A stretch of 64,000 bases of DNA from NCBI RefSeq assembly GCF_037977055.1, contig NZ_CP150274.1:124001-188000 (forward strand), given 5' to 3'. This document shows, piece after piece, positions 16,265 through 24,220 of this stretch; the first letter of the stretch is position 1, and each line of letters starts with the position of its first letter. Source of the stretch: Paenibacillus sp. FSL K6-1096. Its GTDB lineage: Bacteria; Bacillota; Bacilli; Paenibacillales; Paenibacillaceae. The notes under the pieces are model-generated. The model saw nothing but the letters and a program-made list of their open reading frames with translations. It was not told the DNA's origin and made no database searches. Made by a program: the position numbers and the translations under genes.

Positions 16265-17010
16265 GGGCTTTTTATACAGAGTTATCCAAGCTGTTCTCCC
16301 TGCCGGGCATCTGGCTGGCATTCCTTATAGGAGTCTTGGGACCTGCGGCCTTTGCCGCTTTGGACTGTATCGCTGAGAAGGAGGATATTCTAGCTGGTAT
16401 CAGCACCCGGCTGCCGGAAGTAGGGTTTCTTGGATTAGGCTTCGGGGTACAGGGAGTCATTCTTCTGGGGGTGCTGGCGGTCAGCAGTGAGTATGCGGTA
16501 GAGAGCAGCGAGGCCGGACACGGGCAGCAGATCATAACAAGCTTAACGGCGGTATCCTCCCGGCTTCATGTACTCCTGGCCAAAGCAGCGGCGGTGAGCG
16601 TAGTCACCATCCTGCTGTGTATCTTGGCTATAGCGGCTATCCTGCCAATAACGCACCTGATTCTCGGAGAATTCGCCCCGGCCATGGAGTGGACCAGACT
16701 GGCCGGAGCCGTATGTTACTGGATTTTCACTGCGCTAATTGCCTTCAGTTTCACGGTTCTGACGAAGAACGGTATGATCCCGCTCACTGTGCTGATGATC
16801 AATTCATCGTTGGTATCCTTCAGCGTCCTGCTCGCCAAGGTAACGAAGCTGGCCTATTACTTACCTGATAGGGCGGGTATTGATATGTTCATGTCTATGA
16901 ACGACGCCTATCATACCCCGCTCAGAGGCGGGCTGGTGATGCTGGCCTGGACAGCCGTCCTTCTCACTATTGCAGCAGTTGTCTTCCGTAGAAGGGAGGT
17001 TGGAGCATGA
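16261..17010 (+). CDS. ABC-2-type permease subunit (first of two)
   Basis: 249 aa with about six hydrophobic segments: the pattern starts with IWLAFLIGVLGPAAFAAL and continues with GVQGVILLGVLAV, VVTILLCILAIAAIL, WIFTALIAFSF, MIPLTVLMINSSLVSF and a terminal LVMLAWTAVLLTIAAVVF helix. A small cytoplasmic N-terminus and this topology match LanE/LanG and BcrB-like permeases. It starts in an ATGA overlap with the ATPase and ends in one with the second permease. Sequence similarity to the second permease is limited to topology and the shared IWL start of helix 1. Confidence 0.85.
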   Translation: MRAFYTELSKLFSLPGIWLAFLIGVLGPAAFAALDCIAEKEDILAGISTRLPEVGFLGLGFGVQGVILLGVLAVSSEYAVESSEAGHGQQIITSLTAVSSRLHVLLAKAAAVSVVTILLCILAIAAILPITHLILGEFAPAMEWTRLAGAVCYWIFTALIAFSFTVLTKNGMIPLTVLMINSSLVSFSVLLAKVTKLAYYLPDRAGIDMFMSMNDAYHTPLRGGLVMLAWTAVLLTIAAVVFRRREVGA

Positions 17011-17756
17011 ATATCCCGGCTGGCAGGAAATTCACAAGGATCCTTGGTGCAGAACTGGTTAAATTAGTCACCCTCCCTGCGATATGGCTTATTCTGGCGG
17101 GGACATTCGTCGCTCAGTGCGTAGTGACTGCAGCATATACTTCTGTGGCTCTGCAGAGTGAGCCGGGGACGTATACGTTCCTGAATACAGGACTGGCCTC
17201 GATGCGGTATCTTCAAGCAGGCTTCATGATGCTTGGAATAACAGCCACGGCTTCAGAGTACACAGGGGGACAAATTCGGACGACGCTTACTGTACTCCCG
17301 TGGCGCGGGCTGCAATTATCCGTGAAGTATCTGGCATTAGTTATAATCGCTGTACCTGCGGCATTCCTTATGGCCGCATCTGGAGTGCTATACGCCGGCT
17401 TGATGCTGAGGGACACTACCGTTGGGCTTGAGCCAGATCAAATCGCTGCGTGCCTGGGAGGAGGCACGGGCTATTTAACCTTAACTGCACTGCTTGGTGC
17501 AGCAGCAGGCGCTATTTTGAGAAGAACCACTCCCGCCCTGGTGATCCTGCTCGGTTATTATTTCATTGTCAGTCCAATGGCCGGAGCGTACCTGCCAGAC
17601 TATCTTCCAGATGTAGCTGGCTATTACATGTATGCCCCGCCTGCCGCATATCCCCACAATGCTCTATCACGATTGCAAGGGACAGGCATATCCATACTAT
17701 GGATCATTCTCTTCATAACAGCAGCGCTTGTGTTGTACCGGAAGCGGGATGCTTAG
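17007..17756 (+). CDS. ABC-2-type permease subunit (second of two)
   Basis: 249 aa, the same length as its neighbour, with about six membrane segments (AIWLILAGTFVAQCVV, YLQAGFMMLGITAT, LALVIIAVPAAFLMA, LTALLGAAAGAIL, PALVILLGYYFIV, ISILWIILFITAALVLY). The ASEYTGGQIRTTL stretch after helix 2 is a common ABC-2 motif. It probably forms a heterodimer with the preceding permease. A convergent GNAT gene ends 28 bp away and I see no clear terminator between them. Confidence 0.85.
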   Translation: MNIPAGRKFTRILGAELVKLVTLPAIWLILAGTFVAQCVVTAAYTSVALQSEPGTYTFLNTGLASMRYLQAGFMMLGITATASEYTGGQIRTTLTVLPWRGLQLSVKYLALVIIAVPAAFLMAASGVLYAGLMLRDTTVGLEPDQIAACLGGGTGYLTLTALLGAAAGAILRRTTPALVILLGYYFIVSPMAGAYLPDYLPDVAGYYMYAPPAAYPHNALSRLQGTGISILWIILFITAALVLYRKRDA

Positions 17757-17784
17757 AATCAGAATGTGTCTTCCAGGAATCTGC

Positions 17785-18342
17785 TCACCTGTTCCGCCAC
17801 TCTGATGCAAGCAGGGCGTACTGATATTCATCGGTCCAGCTTCCCTTGGACCAGTAATTTTGCAGCAAATGTCCTTCGCGTCTCATCCCCTTGCGTTCCA
17901 GCACCCGAATGGACTTGCCGTTGCGCACATCAGTAAAAGCAATAATCTTGTGCTTGTCCAGCGTATCGAAAATATAGCCGAACAAACCTCCGAGCGCCTC
18001 ATGAACGTAACCCTTTCCCTGGTGCTCCGGTGCCAGGGTGTAGCCAATCTCTACCATCCGCGGCTCCGCCTGCAGGGTGTGAACAGCGCAGTCCCCAATG
18101 AGCTGATTGGAATCCGCCAGAGCGATGGCGTATTGAAGCCAGGTGCCCGGCTCATCGGGCTTCTGCGCGATTTGCGCTTGGACAAACGCCTCAGCCGCCT
18201 CATACGTATAATTCTCCCACGATTGAAACCGCGCGATTTCAGGATCTGAACGGTACTGATACAGTGCATTAACATCCTGTATTTCAAAATGCCGGAGCAT
18301 CAGGCGCTCTGTAGCGGCATAGACCTTGTTCGAATGCTGCAT
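17785..18342 (-). CDS. GNAT acetyltransferase of the RimJ/RimL type
   Basis: 185 aa. The opening TERLMLRHFEIQDVNALYQYRSDPEIARF, the central EIGYTLAPEHQGKGYVHEALGGLFGYIF (acetyl-CoA-binding loop of form Q-x-x-G-K-G/A) and the late NGKSIRVLERKGMRREGHL are diagnostic of the RimJ/RimL N-acetyltransferase group. Those enzymes acetylate protein N-termini or small amines. GGAGAG precedes the ATG on the minus strand. Nothing nearby shows the substrate, and it is not part of the flanking operons. Confidence 0.88.
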   Translation of the reverse strand: MQHSNKVYAATERLMLRHFEIQDVNALYQYRSDPEIARFQSWENYTYEAAEAFVQAQIAQKPDEPGTWLQYAIALADSNQLIGDCAVHTLQAEPRMVEIGYTLAPEHQGKGYVHEALGGLFGYIFDTLDKHKIIAFTDVRNGKSIRVLERKGMRREGHLLQNYWSKGSWTDEYQYALLASEWRNR

Positions 18343-18442
18343 GTCTTTAATCTCTCCTTATGTAGGCATGGCCAAAAGTGGGCTTTTCCCATTATAACGT
18401 ACAGCTGGCTATATGCTAAATTTTCAATCTGAACTCACAAAT

Positions 18443-18471
18443 TTGGTGCGGTAAATATTACCGGATATGCT
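18443..18471 (+). promoter_or_regulatory. Promoter for the substrate-binding protein gene
   Basis: TTGGTG at 18443-18448, a 17-bp spacer and TATGCT at 18466-18471, about 44 bp before the ATG at 18515. Confidence 0.5.
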
Positions 18472-18514
18472 AAGATGAGAGGGCGTGACATTACATAGCT
18501 AAGGGGAAATTCAG

Positions 18515-20089
18515 ATGAGAAAAGTTTGGTTAGCCGCGCTCGTCATACTGCTGGCGGTGCTCGGGAGTGTGCCCGGCAGCGGGATAGCAGCGGCGGCAGA
18601 GCAGCAGGTGCTGCGCATCGGGATGGACGAATTACCGATTCTGCTGGACCCGCCGAGCATTGAGGCCGGAGATCAGGATAAGGCAAGTGTCATCAAGGCA
18701 TTGTACGAGGGTCTGGTCCGGCTCGACAAGAACGGCAAACCTGTTCCCGGAGTTGCCCAGTCCTGGACAGTTGGAGAAGACGGAAAGACCTATACCTTCA
18801 AGCTGCGGGCGAATGCCAAGTGGAGCAATGGCAAGAAGCTGAAGGCTGCCGATTTCGTGTATGCCTGGAAGCAGGCGCTTACGCCGGGGCGGGAGGCAGG
18901 ATATCTGTACAAAATGTACTATGTGGCTGGAGCGGAGAACTATCATACCGGCAAGCTAAAGGATTTTGCCAAGGTTGGGGTGAAGGCCATCAATGATAGC
19001 ACCCTTCAGGTTACACTCACAGGGAAATACGCCTATTTCCCTTCGCTGTTGGCCGAGCCGGTCTACTTCCCGGTGTCGCAAGAGGCAAAGGAAGCTGCTG
19101 GTATCACCAATGGACCGTTTCAGCTGCAATCACGGAGCATTACAGAGATCAAGCTGGTCAAAAATCCTTACTACTACGGGGCTGCAACCATCCGGCTGAG
19201 CGAGGTGGTTCTACTGTCTCCGCTGGGTCAGAAATGGAAGAATTCGACCGAAGCCTTCGTGAGTGGACAGGTGGATTGGGTAGGGGGAGGCAACACTCCG
19301 GTTGATCTTACCTATGAAGCTCAGATTGATGAGGATGACTTCACTTACGCTCCTTATGCTTCTACCTACTATTATCAGTTCAATCTGAAGCAGAAGCCCT
19401 TCAGCAACATCAATATCCGCAAGGCGCTGGCCTTGGCTATAGATCAGGATGAGATGCCGATGGCCATCCCAGCTTATGGCTTCGTGCCTTGGACCCTTTT
19501 CGGTTCCAAAGCACAGTACCGTGCAGAGGTTAGTGATACCGCCTTCGACCGGTCTAATACGAACAAGGCCAAGGAACTGCTGGCCAAAGGGCTCAAGCAG
19601 GAGGGACTGAGCGCGCTTCCGCCGTTCTCCATTCATGTCAATGAAGGTAAGGCTCATGCGGCAGTGACAACAATGGTTGCAGAGCAATGGAAGGAAAAGC
19701 TGGGCATAACCGCCACGATAGAATCGCAGAAGTGGGAGAGCTACCTGGCTAAGCGGCTTAGCGGGAGCTACCAGGTTACCCGTGCCGGCTGGACCGCTGA
19801 TTATAATGACCCGGCGACATTCCTGAATTTCTTCAGTACAGACAGTGCCGACAACGATTCAGGCTGGTCGAACAAGACCTATGATCAGCTTGTGAAGCAG
19901 GCGGAGCAGACCTTCGATGCCGCGAAGCGGGTTCAGCTGTACGCCAAAGCAGAGCAATTGCTGATGAAAGAAGCAGTCATCATTCCGGTATATAATTACA
20001 TCGCAGATATTCTGCGCGATCCGCGGATTGGCGGGGTTTACATCGATTATGACGGCTCGATTGCCTTCAGTAGAGGATATTGGAAGTAG
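18515..20089 (+). CDS. Extracellular solute-binding protein, family 5 (OppA-like)
   Basis: 524 aa. Residues 1-28 form a signal peptide (KVWLAALVILLAVLGSV core, AAAA-type cleavage region) with no Cys, so it lacks the lipobox that anchors OppA proteins in Gram-positives. The family-5 fold follows: VIKALYEGLVRLDKNG, LRANAKWSNGKKLKAADFVYAWKQAL and DPATFLNFFSTDSADNDSGWSN, with a normal C-terminal end. The ligand is probably an oligopeptide. No permease or ATPase genes accompany it, and its own promoter and terminator make it monocistronic. A freely secreted binding protein, a cell-wall-trapped protein or a signalling role are alternatives to uptake. Confidence 0.88.
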   Translation: MRKVWLAALVILLAVLGSVPGSGIAAAAEQQVLRIGMDELPILLDPPSIEAGDQDKASVIKALYEGLVRLDKNGKPVPGVAQSWTVGEDGKTYTFKLRANAKWSNGKKLKAADFVYAWKQALTPGREAGYLYKMYYVAGAENYHTGKLKDFAKVGVKAINDSTLQVTLTGKYAYFPSLLAEPVYFPVSQEAKEAAGITNGPFQLQSRSITEIKLVKNPYYYGAATIRLSEVVLLSPLGQKWKNSTEAFVSGQVDWVGGGNTPVDLTYEAQIDEDDFTYAPYASTYYYQFNLKQKPFSNINIRKALALAIDQDEMPMAIPAYGFVPWTLFGSKAQYRAEVSDTAFDRSNTNKAKELLAKGLKQEGLSALPPFSIHVNEGKAHAAVTTMVAEQWKEKLGITATIESQKWESYLAKRLSGSYQVTRAGWTADYNDPATFLNFFSTDSADNDSGWSNKTYDQLVKQAEQTFDAAKRVQLYAKAEQLLMKEAVIIPVYNYIADILRDPRIGGVYIDYDGSIAFSRGYWK

Positions 20090-20117
20090 GTTCAAGTAAG
20101 TATTCATGATAGTAAGA

Positions 20118-20150
20118 AGCCAGTGAATCCTAACGGACGCTGGCTTTTTC
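20118..20150 (+). terminator. Intrinsic terminator
   Basis: AGCCAG (20118-20123) pairs with CTGGCT (20140-20145), with an extended G-T/GC stem inside, and is followed by TTTTTCTTT. Confidence 0.75.
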
Positions 20151-20232
20151 TTTGGATAGGAAACTATAATTTCCTTCTGGATTGGACAAGGTGCATGTTA
20201 ATTGGTGGATAAGAGTTCGCAGAGTGACCTTG

Positions 20233-20262
20233 TTGCGTTTTACTACAAAAAAATTCTATAAT
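20233..20262 (+). promoter_or_regulatory. Promoter for the ABC exporter gene
   Basis: TTGCGT at 20233-20238, an 18-bp spacer and a perfect TATAAT at 20257-20262. The leader of about 90 nt to the ATG at 20360 contains an interrupted repeat around TCTATTATTAGA but no terminator. Confidence 0.5.
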
Positions 20263-20359
20263 CTGACAGGTGATTGTCTATTATTAGACAGGTTAACTTC
20301 ATTTTCCCTGTTCGTTATGCTTACATAAGCTGCGCTCTTGAAGGAGGTTCTGCGGGCTT

Positions 20360-22099
20360 ATGAATCCAACCCGGACGTTGATTAAGGAAATATTGTCTAA
20401 CAGTAAGCGAATCCTTGTTATGATTCTACTCTTCAATATTTTAGCCGCAGTCGTCTCAACGCTTCAGCCCCTCCTGTTCAAAGACCTATTCGACGATATC
20501 CTGCCAGAGCGGCAGATGGGGAAGGCTGCGCTCTATATTGTTCTGCTCATTCTAATCCCCATTGCATATGCTGCCTTGAACAGCGCCACCTCCTATTACA
20601 ACAATGAACTCGGGAACCATTTATCCAAGAATCTTCGCCTGCGGCTGTTTTCTCATTTGCTGGAGATCCGGCCAAGGAATGTGGACAGCATCGGAAGAGG
20701 GGAGATCATCAACCGGATTACCTCGCAGGTGGGAATGCTATGTGAGGTCTTTGTAGTAGATACGCTTATGACTATGGTCGCGAACGGTATTCTGCTGCTC
20801 GTTACCCTGTGGATCATGTTCTCAATGAGCGTCGAGCTTACACTCGTGACTCTACTATCCTTTCCTCTATTTATGTATGGCTTCAGACGCTTCAGGAACA
20901 GGACGGAGACGCTGGACAAGAAATATTATTGCGTTCTGGAAGAAGGCATAAATTATTTAAATGATTTCTTCACAAATCTGGGGGCAGTCCACAGGTGTAA
21001 TGGACATCAGGCAGAGCGGAAGCGTTGGAGCGGCTGGAATGACGATGCTTGGAGGATATCCCGGCAATCCCGGGTGTTTCATCATGTGGTTTTAAATCTA
21101 GTTGCGGATACGATTATATCCTTAATTACGGGTATCATTTATGGCTATAGCCTGTACCTGATCCTGAAAGGCCGCATCTCACCAGGTACTTTGCTGGCCT
21201 TCATTGTTATTCTTCCAAGATTGTACAGCATATTCAAAACATTGTTTTCACTGAATACCGATACGAGCCGGATGAAGGTCATTATGGGCAACCTGAATGA
21301 AATCCTGAACTTGAAAAAAACAGATTCAGGAGCTAAGGTTCCTGAATATAGCCGCATCCCCCTCCTACAGATGAGGAATGTCTCGTACAGGTACGCTCCA
21401 GACGATTCTTTTGGCATCACTGACTTTAATCTGGACATCCAACCAGGTGCATTCGTAGGTATTGTTGGAATAAGCGGATCAGGTAAATCTACGATATTCG
21501 AGCTGATCCACAGGTTCATAGAGCCGGACGAAGGGGAGATCTGCCTGGACGGAGTTCCGATCCAAGAGCTGGACATTCATGAATTAAGAAGATATGTTGG
21601 CCATTCCCCGCAAAAGGGAGTGCTTTGGAACAAGTCCATTCTGGACAACATCATCTACCCGCTGCAAAAGGAAGACATGCACGAAGAGGCCTGGCGCAAA
21701 TTCAGTACTGCTGTTGATCTTGCCCATGTAAATTCATTCGTACAAGCCATGCCTGAAGGGTATGACAAGCAAGTGGAGAACCACGGTGACAATCTCTCCG
21801 GCGGAGAGATCCAGCGGATTCTGTTGGCCCGGGTATTCATGAGTGAACCGCGTATCCTGATGCTGGATGAGTACACCTCCGCTCTGGACGCCTTGACGGA
21901 GAGTGACTTGAGCGATACGTTGCTGAGCCTGAAGGGCAAGCAGACGATCCTGGTGATCGCACACCGGCTGTCCACTGTGAAGAATGCGGATATCATCCTG
22001 GTGGTGGATAGGGGCCGGATTGTAGAACAGGGCAGTCCAGCTGAATTACTGGTTCAGCAGGGAATGTATTACAAGATGGTGGAGAAGCAGAAAATATAG
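20360..22099 (+). CDS. ABC exporter, fused membrane and ATPase domains
   Basis: 579 aa. About six membrane helices in residues 1-300 (type IV exporter fold: RILVMILLFNILAAVVSTLQPLLFKDLFDDIL at the start), then an ATPase domain with Walker A GISGSGKST, signature NLSGGEIQR, Walker B ILMLDEYTSALD (Tyr where Ala or Pro is usual) and H-loop IAHRLS. It is probably a homodimer exporting a lipid, peptide or drug. AGGAGG lies 12 bases before the ATG, a little far. It is a single gene with its own promoter; the downstream SDR gene has a separate control region. No cognate peptide gene is visible. It has no peptidase C39 domain. Confidence 0.85.
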   Translation: MNPTRTLIKEILSNSKRILVMILLFNILAAVVSTLQPLLFKDLFDDILPERQMGKAALYIVLLILIPIAYAALNSATSYYNNELGNHLSKNLRLRLFSHLLEIRPRNVDSIGRGEIINRITSQVGMLCEVFVVDTLMTMVANGILLLVTLWIMFSMSVELTLVTLLSFPLFMYGFRRFRNRTETLDKKYYCVLEEGINYLNDFFTNLGAVHRCNGHQAERKRWSGWNDDAWRISRQSRVFHHVVLNLVADTIISLITGIIYGYSLYLILKGRISPGTLLAFIVILPRLYSIFKTLFSLNTDTSRMKVIMGNLNEILNLKKTDSGAKVPEYSRIPLLQMRNVSYRYAPDDSFGITDFNLDIQPGAFVGIVGISGSGKSTIFELIHRFIEPDEGEICLDGVPIQELDIHELRRYVGHSPQKGVLWNKSILDNIIYPLQKEDMHEEAWRKFSTAVDLAHVNSFVQAMPEGYDKQVENHGDNLSGGEIQRILLARVFMSEPRILMLDEYTSALDALTESDLSDTLLSLKGKQTILVIAHRLSTVKNADIILVVDRGRIVEQGSPAELLVQQGMYYKMVEKQKI

Positions 22100-22138
22100 A
22101 GTGTCAGCATCCTCCCTTAAGCCTCTTCAATTATCACC

Positions 22139-22173
22139 TTTTGGTGACTATATCACAAAAAAGTGGGTACTAT
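22139..22173 (+). promoter_or_regulatory. Palindromic operator and promoter of the SDR-HxlR unit
   Basis: TTTTGGTGA (22139-22147) and TCACAAAA (22153-22160) form a near-perfect palindrome around CTATA. A TACTAT -10-like hexamer follows at 22168-22173. HxlR-family proteins bind dyads of this size at their target promoters, and an HxlR gene is the second gene of this unit. Confidence 0.5.
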
Positions 22174-22243
22174 TTTTCTTGTAACTTTTCCTCCATACTA
22201 GCGTTCGTAGGAACTATCAATCATAAAAGGAGTGTATAATAGT

Positions 22244-22990
22244 ATGGGTAGATTTGACGGGAAAGTGGCAGTTGTAACTGGAGGGACAAGCGGCATCGGG
22301 CTTGCGGCGGCAGAGCAGTTCTTACGAGAAGGGGCTTACGTGTTTATCACAGGACGCAGACAGCGTGAATTAAATGAAGCGGTACAGCAGATCGGTCAGA
22401 ATGTTACAGGCGTTCAAGGTGACATCTCCAAGCTGGAAGATCTGGACACCTTATTTGATACTGTCAAGCGGGAAAAGGGACACCTGGACATTCTCTTTGC
22501 AAATGCCGGACTAGGGTCATTCCTGCCGTTAGGCGAAATCACGGAAGCCCACTACTACAAGACTTTTGATGTCAACGTCAAAGGAACTATTTTCACCGTA
22601 CAAAAAGCATTACCCTTGTTCCCTAATCAAAAAGGTTCCATTATCCTGACAGGCTCTACGGCCGGCTCAATGGGGGTACCTGCGTTCAGTATCTATGGCG
22701 CCTCCAAGGCAGCGATCAGACAACTCGTCCGCAACTGGATTCTGGATACGAAAGGGACAGAGATTCGGATGAACGTCCTTAGTCCGGGTTCAGTCGTCAC
22801 ACCGGCGTACGATGAATTGTTCGGCTCCGCACTTGACAATTACCTGGAACAGGCCAAAACAGATGTCCCGCTCGGCAGAGTAGGACAGGTACAAGAGATT
22901 GCAAATGCAGTCATGTTCCTGGCCTCAGATGAGAGCAGCTATTTGAACGGCATTGAATTATTCGCAGACGGCGGAGTGGCTCAAATCTAA
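22244..22990 (+). CDS. Short-chain dehydrogenase/reductase
   Basis: Start chosen at ATG 22244 because AAAGGAG (22226-22232) is spaced for it rather than for the GTG at 22232; 248 aa. Classical SDR features: cofactor loop TGGTSGIG near residue 12, NAG motif in LFANAGLG, catalytic Ser in LTGSTAGS and YxxxK in YGASKAA, ending in the usual [17 protein letters not shown]. The substrate is not evident. It pairs with the HxlR regulator 45 bp downstream; such pairs often respond to electrophiles or aldehydes, which suggests a detoxification role. Confidence 0.9.
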   Translation: MGRFDGKVAVVTGGTSGIGLAAAEQFLREGAYVFITGRRQRELNEAVQQIGQNVTGVQGDISKLEDLDTLFDTVKREKGHLDILFANAGLGSFLPLGEITEAHYYKTFDVNVKGTIFTVQKALPLFPNQKGSIILTGSTAGSMGVPAFSIYGASKAAIRQLVRNWILDTKGTEIRMNVLSPGSVVTPAYDELFGSALDNYLEQAKTDVPLGRVGQVQEIANAVMFLASDESSYLNGIELFADGGVAQI

Positions 22991-23035
22991 ATCAACTTAA
23001 CGTTTGTGTATCAACTCAGGAGATGATGGATTGTT

Positions 23036-23383
23036 ATGAAAATCTTTCACTGTGAACTGGAAGTTACACTAGAGGTCATCGGAGGGAAGTGGAAGGGGCT
23101 TGTGCTGTACTATTTAATCCAAGGACCGAAGCGGACAGGGGAGCTTAAGCGGCTTGTTCATAATATTTCGCAAAAGATGCTGATTCAAACACTTCGGGAA
23201 CTGGAGACGGACGGATTAATCCGCAGAACCATGTACAATCAAGTACCGCCTAAGGTGGAATACTCAATGACAGAGCTGGGTCAATCCCTCGAACCCGTTT
23301 TGAGACTGCTTTGTAATTGGGGAGGAAATTACGCAGAACAATCCTATACTCCGGGCGAGTTTAAGATTTTGAATCCGGATTAA
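23036..23383 (+). CDS. HxlR-family transcriptional regulator
   Basis: 115 aa winged-helix protein with the family core VIGGKWKGLVLYYLIQGPKRTGELKRLVHNISQKMLIQTLRELETDGLIRR. A Cys at residue 6 (FHCELE) sits where several HxlR-type redox sensors (YodB, HypR, CatR group) have their reactive Cys, so thiol-based sensing is plausible; a second Cys is in LLCNWGG. The gene is in one transcript with the SDR and probably autoregulates through the palindrome at 22139-22160. Confidence 0.88.
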   Translation: MKIFHCELEVTLEVIGGKWKGLVLYYLIQGPKRTGELKRLVHNISQKMLIQTLRELETDGLIRRTMYNQVPPKVEYSMTELGQSLEPVLRLLCNWGGNYAEQSYTPGEFKILNPD

Positions 23384-23408
23384 GTGCTATTTTTGCCCTG
23401 CCTCATCC

Positions 23409-23437
23409 TTTACTTTCATTCCCGGGGACTATATAAT
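23409..23437 (+). promoter_or_regulatory. Promoter of the usp-mrp operon
   Basis: TTTACT at 23409-23414, a 17-bp spacer and a perfect TATAAT at 23432-23437. It lies upstream of a terminator-like hairpin, so transcripts from it must pass that hairpin to reach the operon. Confidence 0.55.
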
Positions 23438-23467
23438 AAGACCAATTGTATATGGGAGTAACCGGAG

Positions 23468-23493
23468 GAGCCTGCCAACAGCGGGCTCTTTTT
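23468..23493 (+). terminator. Terminator-like hairpin: end of the HxlR transcript or attenuator of the mrp operon
   Basis: GAGCCTGC (23468-23475) pairs with GCGGGCTC (23481-23488), one G-T pair, loop CAACA, then T5. It lies 85 bp after the HxlR stop but also about 25 bp after the predicted start point of the mrp promoter. Which role is real cannot be decided by reading. Confidence 0.7.
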
Positions 23494-23544
23494 GTGTTGT
23501 GAAATGGAAAAAATTAACTGTTGCGTAGGAAAGGAATGTTGGAC

Positions 23545-24189
23545 ATGAATCTGGAAACGAAACAGGAAAGTATCATGGTATGCGTACATTACGGCCCCCA
23601 TGGGCAGCGGCTGATCCAGAGGGGCAGTGAGCTGGCCATGAAGCTGCAGGCGCCGCTTGTTGTCCTGACGGTGGATGCGGGTTCAGATGGAGACCAGGAG
23701 TATAGCCCGGAGAAGCAGCTGTACCTGTCCGGCTGGGCGAATCAGACGAAGGAGGCCGGGGGACAATTCCTGACCCGCAGCTCGGGCGGCAGAAAGCCCG
23801 CACAGGTTATTGTGGAAGCTGCCCGTGAACACCAAGTAACCCAAATCGTCATCGGCCAGTCTACCCAAACGCTGTGGCAGGAGATTACACGGGGGAACTT
23901 CATCAATGAGCTGATGGAGCTGGTCGGCACAATAGATCTTCATATCGTTGCTGTGCAGCGTTATCCCGAATTGCTGGAACAGACGCATGAGCGCGGGTTT
24001 AACGCCTATCTGGTGAAGAAGGGAAACCGTTATATCCTGGAGGATGAGCCTGATGGAGATGAAGTCCTGAAGGGAACCTTCTTCCGGGAGCTGGATACGG
24101 ATTTCGACACCGGTCTGTTTAAAATCGTTAAAAACGGTGAAGCGCAGTATCTACGAATTGTACAAAGCGAATGGGTGAAACCTGAATGA
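23545..24189 (+). CDS. Universal-stress-protein domain protein leading the mrp operon
   Basis: 214 aa from ATG 23545, which has AAAGGA nine bases upstream; in-frame TTG or ATG codons further up are badly spaced. Residues 5 to about 140 form a Usp/KdpD-type nucleotide-binding alpha/beta fold (SIMVCVHYGPHGQRLIQRG, the IVIGQSTQTLWQEI loop in place of GxxGxS-type binding, and NFINELM as in KdpD). The C-terminal 80 residues (FNAYLVKKGNRYILEDE...) form a small acidic tail I do not recognise. It is separated from mrpA by 31 bp, so it is probably co-expressed and may couple antiporter activity to osmotic or K+ state; that is inference. Confidence 0.8.
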   Translation: MNLETKQESIMVCVHYGPHGQRLIQRGSELAMKLQAPLVVLTVDAGSDGDQEYSPEKQLYLSGWANQTKEAGGQFLTRSSGGRKPAQVIVEAAREHQVTQIVIGQSTQTLWQEITRGNFINELMELVGTIDLHIVAVQRYPELLEQTHERGFNAYLVKKGNRYILEDEPDGDEVLKGTFFRELDTDFDTGLFKIVKNGEAQYLRIVQSEWVKPE

Positions 24190-24220
24190 GCAAACTAGAC
24201 AAGAGAAGGGGGATTGAGCC

